Assembly: GCA_004431415.1 (NCBI GenBank)
Contig: QPMI01000039.1
Span: forward strand, 62,001 to 126,000
DNA from: Cyanophora paradoxa
Lineage: Eukaryota; Glaucocystophyceae; Cyanophorales; Cyanophoraceae
Reading direction: 5' to 3'
Length of the DNA: 64,000 bases
Part shown: in pieces, positions 1 to 9,215 of the stretch
Layout of the letters: each line of letters starts with the position of its first letter
How positions within the stretch are numbered: position 1 is the first letter of the stretch
Notes under the pieces: generated by a model
Databases searched by the model: none
What the model saw: the letters and a program-made list of their open reading frames with translations, nothing else
Told to the model about the DNA's origin: nothing
Made by a program: the position numbers and the translations under genes

Positions 1-1240
1 ATGTCAGTAGGGCCTGGCATGCGCGGGCCCCGGGCTGTCGACTCGCCGAGTCGGCGAGTTAATAATTCCTAGGTACACGCCGTGACGTGATCTTCACGCG
101 AGTCATGATCATGATCATGATCAGTGAAAGAGCTGCCAGGCTGTACAGCCATGGCCAGCGCCTGTACAGCTGTACGTACACTGCTGCCCAGCTCATGATC
201 AGCGGCTGATCATGATCATGACAGCTCATGATTAGCTGTACATGTTTTCAGATTTTCAAGCCTGATATCGATCATGAAGCTCACTTCAAGGCTTCAGCTG
301 TTTCGAATTCAAGTTTTACATCATGATCAAGAACACGCGTACGTGCACTGCGGCACTAGCTATAGCTATAGTTCTCAGAGTCTGACCATTCAATGATTCA
401 AGTGATTAATATATTGATCCGATGATGGATATCCCGGAGAGTCCGATTCAATGATTATAATCCGATGATCATGATCATGATGAAATTATTCAATGATATA
501 TAATTAATACAATATCATGCATGCGCTATTTGGGTATTTCCCGGCATTGCAATTGCTTAAAATCGCCGCGGTATTTTGCGGCATCTCGCGCCAATCGAAT
601 GATTCGCGGCTCTTCGCGGCATCTCGCGGCAACTCGCGGCATTCCGCGGCATCCCGCGGCATCCCGCGGCATCCCGCGGCATCCCGCGGCATCCCGCGGC
701 ATCCCGCGGCAACTTGCGGTTTCCGCGAGAAATCGCGGCAATCCAATTATCCGCGATTTATCGCGGCAACTCGCGGCAACTCAGAACTCGCGGCAAGTTG
801 CGGCAATCATTGAATAGGCGGCATTGAGGGATCAACGGCAGGCGTTTCATGTTCACTGAGTGAGTGATCATGATCCTGATCATGATCATGAGTAAATGAT
901 CATGATACAAAAAATCAGCCGCCGGGCCGCTGAGCGCAGCGTTGAAGCGTTGAAGTTTGAAGCTTTAAAGCTTATTTATCACGCACTGCGGCAGTTCAAG
1001 ATCAATCAATCATTGAATATTACAAGATATCGATAATCAGATGATGATCAAGATCTAAAGCCCGCGCCGAACCCCATGGCCAGGCCTAGGCCCGGCCGCG
1101 GGCCCCTTAAGCTTGCAAGTATGTCGACATCCGACAAGTAAGCTTGCACTCATCCTTGCAATACATAGCCATCCTTGCAAGTATCATAGTATGTCAACAT
1201 ACTAGGTCGAGAGCTTGGTACAAATTAAAACCTCAATAAA
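1..1240. repeat. Gene-free AT-richer region with repeated TGATCA palindromes
   Basis: No coding region is supportable here. The stretch is marked by runs of alternating TGATCA/CATGATCATG palindromes (about 100-125, 195-220, 465-482 and 865-890) and by AT-rich single-copy sequence. The palindromes can pair with themselves and with each other, so many short hairpins are possible. The only organised array inside is the 10-bp repeat described separately. Confidence 0.6.
590..800. repeat. Short tandem repeat, 10-bp unit
   Basis: From about 604 to 725 the sequence repeats a 10-bp unit of the form NNNNCGCGGC, most often ATCCCGCGGC, in about twelve consecutive copies. Degenerate copies continue to about 800. 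The unit length is close to one helical turn of DNA, so the CGCGGC boxes lie on one face of the helix. The reading frames through it are long only because the unit lacks stop codons in several frames; I do not call a gene. Confidence 0.8.
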
Positions 1241-1375
1241 CATGTCGCAGTGCCACGCTTCCTGTCGCAGTTCTCGACTAATGGCTATGAAAGGCCGCTG
1301 CAGGCCGCTGCCACGCAGTGCCACGATGGCTATGAAAGGCCGCTGCATGCGCTCCGCGCGCCCGTCACAGCGTCA

Positions 1376-2475
1376 GCCCCCGGTTTTGGGGGCGCCCAAA
1401 CCAGGGCGGGGGGCGGGGTCCCTGCGGAAACCGCGTTCAGCGCCGCCTCCCAAGCGATTCGGCAGCCCTCCAGGGGGCCGTGGTTGGCGGGGGGGCGGGG
1501 AGGCGGGGGGCGGGGGCCCTGCGGAAGCAGCGTTAGCGCCGTCTCCCAAGCGATTTGGCGGCCGTCTGGGCGCGATACTAGGGCCTCGCCCGGCAGAGCC
1601 AGGGCCGGGGGCGCGGGCCGGGCCTCGTACCGGGGTACGTGGTTGGCGGGGGGGCGGGGGGCGGGGGGCGGGGGCCCTGCGGGAGCAGCGTTCAGCGCCG
1701 CCTCCCAAGCGATTCGGCAGCCCTACGGGCGCGATATTAGGGCCCCTCCAGGCATCGCCAGGGCCGGGGCGCGGGCCGGGCCTCGTACCGGGTACGTGGT
1801 TGGCGGGGCGACGGAGAGCCGGGGTGTGGGGCGGGGGCCCTACGGGAGCAGCGTTCAGCGCCGCCTCCAAATCGATTTGGCGGCCGTCTGGGCGCGGTAC
1901 TAGGGCCCCGCCTGGCAGAGCCAGGGCCGGGGGCGCGGGCCGGGCCTCGCACCGGGGTACGTGGTTGGCGGGGGGGCGGGGAGGCGGGGGGCGGGGGCCC
2001 TGCGGAAGCAGCGTTCAGCGCCGTCTCCCAAGCGATTCGGCGGCCGTCTGGGCGCGGTTCTAGGACCCCGCCAGGCAGAACCAGGGCCGGGGGCGCGGGC
2101 CGGGCCTCGTACCGGGGTACGTGGTTGGCGGGGGGGCGGGGAGGCGGGGGGCGGGGTCCCTGCGGGAGCAGCGTTCAGCGCCGCCTCCCAAGCGATTCGG
2201 CGGCCCTCCGGGCGCGGCACTAGAGCCCCGCCCGGCAGAGCCAGGGCCGGGGGCGCGGGCCGGGCCTCGTACCGGGGTACGTGGTTGGCGGGGCGACGGA
2301 GAGCCGGGGTGTGGGGCGGGGGCCCTGCGGGAGCAGCGTTCAGCGCCGCCTCCCAAGCGATTCGGCGGCCCACCGGGCGCGGCACTAAGGCCCCGCCCGG
2401 CAGAGCCAGGGCCGGGGGCGCGGGCCGGGCCTCGTACCGGGGTACGTGGTTGGCGGGGCGGCGGGGGGCGGGATC
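1376..2475. repeat. Satellite-like tandem array, unit of about 160 bp
   Basis: A unit of about 160 bp containing CCAAGCGATTCGGCGGCC and the box GGGCCGGGCCTCGTACCGGG recurs six to seven times. The CAAGCGATT marker falls near 1451, 1547, 1707, 1868, 2028, 2189 and 2355, so the first interval is short and the others are 160-166 bp. Copies differ at scattered bases. Long open frames on both strands through the array are by-products of its extreme G+C content and repetition. Confidence 0.85.
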
Positions 2476-2479
2476 CCTG

Positions 2480-3884
2480 CGCGAGCGGCGTCCAGCGTGG
2501 CTGACGCCACGCTCAAAAAGACCCTCCGATTGAATATCAAAGAGCGGGCAAAGGCGGCTGGCCCGCGCACCGCGGATACGTGGTTGTGGCGAAGCGCGCG
2601 CGCGCAGGGCATGGAGGCGGCATGCTGCAGCTCGTCGGCGATCCTGGCTCTGACTGCGCAAGACGCCAGCAGCCATTGAGTCCCATGCGTCGACGGCGAG
2701 GTGCCCCCAGAGCACGCGCGGTAACGGAGATCGCCCTGCGCAAATGAGCGCGGGCAGGCCGCGGTCGGCGCTCGGCGCAGGGGGCGGCGCGGGCGTGTGC
2801 AGACCTCGGCGCCGGCTTTTCGGCTCGTGATGGAGCGCGCACGGGATCGCGTTGACATGCGGCGGCGGCGCGAGGGCGACGAACCGCCAGATGCGCCGCG
2901 CCGGATCGCCCGCGGTGAGCGAACCGAGCACGATGCAAAGTGAGCCACGGACCTATAGCAGTAGCTGTACATGTGCCGCGATGTGCGGCGTGTACTGCGG
3001 CGGCGAGCGGGGCCAGATGGAGGCGCCAGATATAGCGGCGGCGCCTGGGGAGTGCGACGCGCTCGAGCGTTTCGCACACCGGGCGATGTGTGGCTGGAGC
3101 TGGTGCCTCGTAACGCTGTCCCCCCCGGTTTTGGGCAGCCCCAAAACCGGCGCTGGCGCGGCGGCGGCAGCGCGGAGGACCCGAAGCGGTACACAGCGCA
3201 ATCGTTGCGCTGTACCGCGCATGCATAACGCGACCAGAGCGCTAGCAGCGCGGACTGCATGACGGAATCGCTGTCCCCCCCCTCCGCAAGCGGGCGCGCG
3301 GGACCTTGGCGCGCGGGCGCGCAGCGGGGATCCGCTAGCAAAAAGGACCTATGCGCGCCGATTCCCTAGCACTCGTGTAGCTGTCTTGCCGATCCCGCGC
3401 CGCGAATCCCGCGCCCGCAGTGGTCGAAAACCGATGGTGACGGGGCTAGACGCCGCCTAATGTATCGTGTTCAGTAGCATGCAACCTCCATTACTGCTAT
3501 CTGTCGCCTAGCCCGCTGCCCCCCTCGCTGCGCCATCACACAACACATAATTCCCAACCCAATTGCTGTATTAATTTTGGACCAGAATGCGCTCTAGTGT
3601 CCCTGATAGTAGTAGGTGTCTTCAAATATACGAATTTCGCTTTCTGAAATTTGTGACAAGATACCAACAGACCTAAGGGCCTCTCCTTTCCCCAAGGCCG
3701 ATGAGGCCGTTTTCGAGGTCCAGTTTGCAACACCAGAAAAAAATGAGCCGTTATTCGCGATCCGATTGGCTCGGTGGACCGGTCAGCCTTCGACTTTCGA
3801 GCGTCAAAGTCGAGGGGAAAAAGTGGTTTTTGAGGGGAAAACTGGGAAAACTAACTTCTCTCTAACTCCGGTTCTTCGAATTCC
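2480..3884. other. Non-repetitive GC-rich spacer, no gene recognised
   Basis: Apart from the palindrome near 3130, this stretch holds no exon series with conserved residues on either strand. Open frames are short or composed of low-complexity Arg/Ala/Pro. G+C content falls after about 3400. Confidence 0.5.
3118..3152. repeat. Palindrome related to the left edge of the 160-bp array
   Basis: CCCCCGGTTTTGGGCAGCC is followed by its own inverted complement (CCCCAAAACCGG), forming a near-perfect hairpin. A close relative, CCCCCGGTTTTGGGGGCGC followed by CCAAACC, stands at about 1377-1402, just left of the tandem array. The two could mark the ends of one element enclosing the array, but no target-site duplication was found around them. 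Confidence 0.45.
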
Positions 3885-4052
3885 TTGCGCGGTTCTGCAG
3901 GAACCAGTTCTCCCTAGCTGTCTCCTCTAGATTTCGGCTTCCTCGCAGTCCGTCGCGTACGCCTTGCGCTTCGTTGCGCGGTTCTGCATGGAACCACTTC
4001 TCTCTAGCTGTCACGTCTGGATTTCCGCTTGCTCGCAGTGCGCCGCGTACGC
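3885..4052. repeat. Direct duplication of about 89 bp, two imperfect copies
   Basis: The segment from TTGCGCGGTTCTGCAGGAAC to GTCGCGTACGCC (3885-3963) is repeated at 3974-4052 with about a dozen substitutions. Both copies contain CTAGCTGTC and end in CGCGTACGCC. Confidence 0.8.
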
Positions 4053-4379
4053 CGCACGGTACCCGTGCCGCCTGGACTACTTTTCACTGCATCAAGCTTG
4101 CACCGCAGGACTAGTACTGCGCATGCGTACAGAGCCCGCGCCGCTGCCCGCAGCCGAGCACGCTTTGACAAAACCGCTTGCACCGCTGCCTAGCTGCGCC
4201 GCTGATCGCAGCCGAGCACGCCAGGCCGTCCAGCCCGTGCTCTCTTGCTGCGTTCAGAACGTCTCGGAAATCGAGTTTATACCGCAGATCCGCGTGCGCC
4301 GCTGCCCGCGGCCGCAGCCGAGCACGTTGATCCGCGGCCGGCCTCGCGGTGCAGGAACCCTCCTCGAAACGCGTGCGCT

Positions 4380-4603
4380 GCAATGGGAGATCAGCTGATC
4401 GTGTATCGTTTTCGGGCGCTCGAGGCGGCGGGCCGCCTGACCATGCTCTCCGAGGCTCGCAAGACGGCTCTCTTCAGGATCGGCGCCGCTGCAGCTGGCT
4501 GCCGCTCACCCCCATGGCCGACTTCCGCCCCGACCCCCTCCAGAAGGCCTGGATCGCCTACGTTTACGGCGAGCCCTCTGCAGACAGCACCATCATCTTT
4601 TAG
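4380..4603 (+). CDS. Possible gene fragment, unknown product
   Basis: Two frames look more protein-like than their surroundings. One begins MGDQLIVYRFRALEAAGRL (from 4384). The other ends FRPDPLQKAWIAYVYGEP and then a stop at about 4601-4603. A short intron or a frameshift near 4480-4510 would be needed to join them. No domain is recognised, no upstream exons were found, and the segment sits in repeat-rich DNA, so it may be the 3' remnant of a gene. Function unknown. Confidence 0.25.
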
Positions 4604-4968
4604 CCAGCTGTTCAGGGTTAGCGGTAGGACGTGCGGACACAGTTGATCATGATGCGCAGCGTTTTTTCGCTCCAGAACAATCTTTCATATACAGTGCGCT
4701 CAATCTGCCTTTCATTCAGGCTTTACTTTACTCGGTTAGATCGCAGCGTCTGCTTATCAGCCCTTTTCTATTCTTTTCAATGATATATAATCTGTCACAG
4801 TGTGTCTATCTTTACTACTTCAACCTGCCGCGCGCGCTGGGCCGGGGTCGTTCTACATCTGCCCCGTGCATGTTCGTGCACCTACTACTCTTTCATTAGA
4901 TCCCGATTCCCCCCTTGCACCCCCGGCGCGCCAAACGCGGCCGGGCCCCTAGTATATGTCGTACGCGT

Positions 4969-5135
4969 CCCCAAATTATGTCGCCGAAAACTTGACATGA
5001 CTTCGATCTAGATCTGATGATACCTAGCCTCGTACGCGTACTTAACGCGTACGGTACGTTCCAGCCAGGGGTTGTCATGTCAAGTTTACACCAAATTATG
5101 TCGTCATGTCAAGTTTTCGGCGACATAATTTGGGG
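4969..5135. mobile_element. MITE-like element with perfect 33-bp terminal inverted repeats
   Basis: CCCCAAATTATGTCGCCGAA and the following 13 bases (4969-5001) reappear exactly as the reverse complement at 5103-5135, enclosing about 100 bp. A third, partial copy of the arm (GTCATGTCAAGTTTACACC) lies inside at about 5084. Outside the arms, TATGTCGT on the left (with a 6-bp ACGCGT interruption) is mirrored by ACGACATA on the right, so the true termini may lie a few bases further out. The size and terminal repeats suit a non-autonomous DNA transposon; no transposase is present. Confidence 0.7.
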
Positions 5136-5435
5136 ACGACATAATAAAGTGCAGACCTTAATATTCTGTTTTACGGTATACGCGCGCGGCAGCGGTACGT
5201 ATACGTATACGGTGTACCAGTACTCCTACCAGTAGTACTATAGTCTTTAGCTAGTATACAAAAACTCTTGAGTCTGAGACTCGTCACTCGTGACTCGCGA
5301 GTCGTGAGTCTGAAAAACGCATATGCATCATTAATATTCATGATTGATACCGGTACCAGCCGGCACCGCCGGGCGCCGGCTGGAACGTACCGATGGAACG
5401 GTCGGTACCGTTAAGTACGCGTACGAGGTATCATC
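5016..5435. repeat. Second, interleaved inverted repeat (foldback), arms about 51 and 58 bp
   Basis: Left arm 5016-5066 (GATGATACCTAGCCTCGTAC onward) is complementary, with short interruptions, to right arm 5378-5435, which ends GTACGAGGTATCATC. The loop is about 310 bp and includes the right arm of the MITE-like element. The two inverted-repeat structures therefore overlap, as would happen if one element inserted into another. Confidence 0.65.
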
Positions 5436-6033
5436 AGAAGTCATCAGTGACTCATCACTGATTCATGTCACAGTGTATGAATCAGAATGCATATGATCAT
5501 CGGATGCGAGTCGGCGGAGAGTCGACGTCGGAGACCCTCCTACTAGGCTAAGCGCTGCGCCCGCGGGCCGCCCTACCGTACTGTACCGGTAGTAGTACTA
5601 GGCTCGAGCTCATGATCGGACATGACGGTAGATTCAGAATCATCGGACCGTCGACGTCGGACTTCATGATCAGCTGCTTATTAATATTCTTTTGCTCCTA
5701 GTAGCCCCTCTTTCAAGTGTCAACCTATAAAAGGAAGGAAAGAAGGCCGGCGAACATTACAACTGCCAGGTGCCGGCCGCTGCCTTCGATCAGGTTCGTA
5801 TTTGCCGATCGCGATCAACGTCGTCGGAGAGCGCGCGCACACCGATCGCAATTTGCAAGTGCAAGCCTTGAAGCAATCAACGCTTTCCTCAGACATCCGT
5901 CGTCGTCGATCGCCGAACCAACATCGATCATCATGGGCAGTGCGACCATTCGAATTCGCGTATGCCTCCCTTATACATGTCGTCATCACTCACACGCCCC
6001 GGCGCGCATGCCTGCCCATCATCCGGATATCCG
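5436..6033. other. Spacer, no gene supported
   Basis: AT-richer sequence with short palindromes (CATGATCA, GTCGACGTC). No exon with conserved features was found. Confidence 0.4.
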
Positions 6034-6446
6034 ACCAGATGTCACCACCTATGCTGGGACGAACTGCACGGGCTCCCAACTGAGCTTCGATACTGGCGTT
6101 ATTGGCTCGGGGGCCAGGAATGTCTGCCAGAACACGTCCGGGTGCAAGTCATATGCCTTCTAGATCTATGACGGGGGCAACACATCGTGCTCCAATCTGC
6201 TCCTTGACGCCGATGCTCAGGTGCGCATGCATAATTTGTATGCATATATATACGCGCGCTTATCATTAGCAATGGGGCTAGCCGCTGAGCCATGCATATG
6301 ATAGTCTCGACTCTCGACACACGGCCGCGGGTTACTGACTCGGTGCTTTGCAAATGCATGCAGCTTGTGGGCGCCGATGACCTGGAGGCCGAATTCGAAG
6401 CGGAAATGGACGTTGCCGAGATGGAGGCGGAGATGGAGGCCGCGGC
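6034..6446 (+). pseudogene. Broken exons of a small cysteine-rich protein
   Basis: The frame from about 6040 reads CTGSQLSFDTGVIGSG, then NVCQNTSGCKSYAF, a TAG stop at about 6162-6164, and then continues sensibly as IYDGGNTSCSNLLLDADAQ up to a consensus donor GTGCGC at about 6220. After an acceptor at about 6362 a second exon reads LVGADDLEAEFEAEMDVAEM. The paired cysteines suggest a secreted protein of unknown family. The in-frame stop in an otherwise coherent exon argues for a pseudogene or a sequencing error; recoding cannot be excluded. Confidence 0.35.
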
Positions 6447-6599
6447 CACGGTGCGCACGCGCTCTAGATCTGTGTCCCCTATGCCTGAAAATGCATGCGT
6501 GCATGCACCGGCTAAATCTGCACGCGCTGCACAGATGCTTGAGGGGGCCGACGTCGACGTCTCTGCTTAATCTTATGAACCCGACGGCTTCTCGTTATG

Positions 6600-7757
6600 G
6601 GATTCCCTCGGGGGGGTACGGGGTTGCGAGGGCCGCCTTGGCGGCGCCCTCGTGCGCCCCGCGGGGGACAGTGCGTAGCAGCTTCGTCTTCTGCAGCCTG
6701 CTGGCGTTCCGGCAAGCCCGGGATCATCGCGCCCGCTGGCAGCTAGCGCAATCTCGGGAAGGATCGACAGCCACGCCCGGCGGGTCTGGCGCCGATCTAG
6801 GCTCGTCCTGGATCGTGCGCCGTGCGCGTAAGGACGCCCCGGGCGCGGCGGATCCCCCGCGTGCGCGCAGGTTGCTCTTCGGTCGCACCATCCAACAGCG
6901 TCCAGCAGAGTAGAAGGCTGCAGAGCCGAAGCGAGTAGGATCGCCTTAGTCGCCAGCTGACGCCATCCCCACCGCCGCCCGCTGCGCGGGGGCCCGTCGC
7001 GCCATCCGGCGCTCTCCCAGCTCGCGTCACCAACCCCTCCCGGCGCGCGGTTCCTCCTCTCCGCATCGCCTCCGAGTTCTTGTCCCTTGGCGGCCCGTGC
7101 TTCTCTTCCCCTCCGCGGGCACCCGGGGCGCTCGCAGGCGGTTCGGAGACGGCAACATCCGGCGCGGCTCGCGGCGGCCCGGGGCGCGGTCTCGGCGGCG
7201 GCGCATCGATCCTCACGTACTGCGGCGGGAGCTCGAGGATGAGGGACTCCGGCGCGCGGTGGCGGCTCGCTCCTGGCAAACCGCTCCAGCGGCGGCCCCT
7301 CGTGGGTCGCCGCGGGCGGAGTTGGGGGCGAAGCACGCCACCCGCAGTCGCCCTCCTTTCTCTTTCTCTCGCCCTAGATATAGAAGTAGGAGTAGGCGAC
7401 ACGCGCGACGCTACGTTTTCTCTTTCATCGCCGCCTTACTCTGAGGTTGGGTTTCTTCGCAGATCCTTTCCTGCTTCCTGACTCCCTTTTAGAGGGATGT
7501 GCTCTTATGCATCCTGTTGTAGGCTGTTCGCTGGATAGGCAGGCTATCGGAAAACGAGAAACCTTGCTCGCGCAGTCTATTTTGACAGGACTCTCTTAGG
7601 GTGGGCTCATGGCCAGCTGTTTTGCTACTTTCTACTTCGTAGTGAGGCAGACTGGTAAACTTCGGTTTAGGTAGACTCGACTTGTCTACTTTCGGAAGGG
7701 CCCGATAGATTGATGTGGTAGTGCCATCAATATATCGTCATTTTCGCAAAAAAAAAA
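6600..7757 (+). mobile_element. Retroposed element with poly(A) tail and 19-bp target-site duplication
   Basis: CCGACGGCTTCTCGTTATG occurs exactly twice, at 6581-6599 and 7758-7776. The sequence between ends with a run of ten A (7748-7757) immediately before the second copy. A direct repeat with a 3' A-tail is the signature of target-primed reverse transcription. I do not recognise a reverse transcriptase or any other conserved protein in the 1.16 kb body, so it is either a 5'-truncated LINE, a SINE-type element, or a retrocopy of a cellular transcript. The last 300 bp are AT-richer and resemble a 3' UTR. Confidence 0.75.
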
Positions 7758-7776
7758 CCGACGGCTTCTCGTTATG

Positions 7777-8888
7777 ATTAGCCGTGCGAGAGCGCTAGCG
7801 CTAGCTTAAGCTTGTCTGCATCGATGTCTCATTAATTGAGAGAGAAATGACATCGCGATCAATGCGTCCGGCCATGCATATGATCGGATCTGCGAATGCC
7901 CGGGGCCTTGGGAGGGCTCGATAGCGCTCCACACAACACTTACCCGCTGTGAATTCGGGTTCCAACGGGGCCCGCGACGGGGCACCTGGGGGCGGGGCGG
8001 GCGGCGTTGTGCGGGGCGGGGCGGCGTGGGGCGGAGTGCGCGCGGGGCCGTGGGGAGGGTGCGACGGGCGCGGATCCCGGACGCCCCTACACGGCCCACT
8101 GGAGTACACTGAACAACGTTGACGCATACGGATTCGGCGCAGGTTCACATGTACAGTCGGTCCTGCATAGAACGAATAACGCGTACGCGCGCGTGTTCTC
8201 AACTTGCAAGTACTTGTATGAGATACGTATACTAAAATTGCAGCTATACATCTAAGATCTCAATTGGTCGTCATCATGCACGTGATGGTGCCGCCGTCCA
8301 GGCCATGGTGATCGTTGAGCCTCCAGAGAATCGTTGAGACCGAGATCGAGTTTAGAAGCCACTCATCGACGCTTTTCAGAGGCTTCAAGTTACCTGTCAT
8401 TTGAAGCAGCTGTTAAATTTGTTTTTAGTAGCTTCGCCAATAGTGCCACTCTCGCAGCTGGTAAATTCCTAGTGGGTCGACGTCTGTACATATCTTCGCA
8501 GGGCTTTGTTTTGTGGGGGGGAGGCCCTCGCCTTCATGATCAGGTTACTACTATCAGTTGCGCAAATATTAATGAAGCCCGACTCGAGCTCAAAATTCGC
8601 GATGGGGTTGACCATGATTCCTATTCAATGATTGCAATTAATAATGAAGACATTAATTTGAAGCTTAAGCCCCATCCAGATTAAAGTCCGGGTGAGCTCG
8701 AGAGTCCAGGCCGCGCGGCCGGTGCTCGCGATCGTGCCACGGTGCCCCTCGATCGTAGCTGACTTGTTTCATTCTTCATTTAAGTGTGCTCGCCTTTCCG
8801 AAGTTCGTCTCTTCAATTGAATCTGTGATTGCTTTGTTGCCTTCAATATCCGATGATCATTCAGGAAGAAGGCTTCATCAGCAATTGC
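7777..8888. other. Spacer downstream of the large minus-strand gene
   Basis: A frame at 8334-8684 (+) of 116 codons is open but has no recognisable domain, and its composition is not clearly coding. Short palindromes (AGCGCTAGCGCTAGC, about 7793-7806) are present. The stretch just below 8889 should contain the 3' UTR and polyadenylation site of the minus-strand gene; no signal was recognised with certainty. Confidence 0.35.
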
Positions 8889-9215
8889 TCACTGCGCGTG
8901 CTCGCGCTTTACATGAGAGGCTAGTTCCACGACTGACAGATCGTAGAAGCCGTCCTTGCCCCACCTGCAAATCAAAATTGTCGGTCGAAGTCGATGCGCT
9001 CGATGGCATGGGCTCCGGAGCCGCTGAGCGGCGCCGGCGCGCGCGCACCGGTACGTGTTGGACGCGCTGCTGGGCCAGTGGACGCGGACCCAGCCCGGGT
9101 CCTTGTCGACCTCGGTCACCGTCCCGCGGACCCCGGGGCCCCCGTCCTGCTCCTTCCACTTCCAGTCCCGGCCCCGCACGACCGTTCCCCCCAGGATCTG
9201 CCGTCGCGAACGTTG
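8889..9215 (-). other. MIB/HERC2 domain 5 and C-terminus
   Basis: ILGGTVVRGRDWKWKEQDGG, VDKDPGWVRVHWPSSAS, NTYR and WGKDGFYDLSVVEL are followed by a short charged tail and TGA at 8889-8891. It is preceded by an exon ending MYQLSREQ, which resembles MYKLTREQ in front of MIB domain 1, so linker and domain appear to have been duplicated together. Confidence 0.9.

Noticed and set aside
1250-2931. Long open frames on both strands through the 160-bp array
   Set aside because: They translate to repetitive Arg/Gly/Pro without conserved residues, and exist on all strands because the repeat is nearly stop-free.
7080-7481. Possible reverse-transcriptase remains inside the retroposed element
   Set aside because: None of the frames shows RT or endonuclease motifs; class left open.
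8334-8684. 116-codon plus frame downstream of the giant gene
   Set aside because: No domain, no splice context, and composition no different from adjacent non-coding DNA; kept only as a note.
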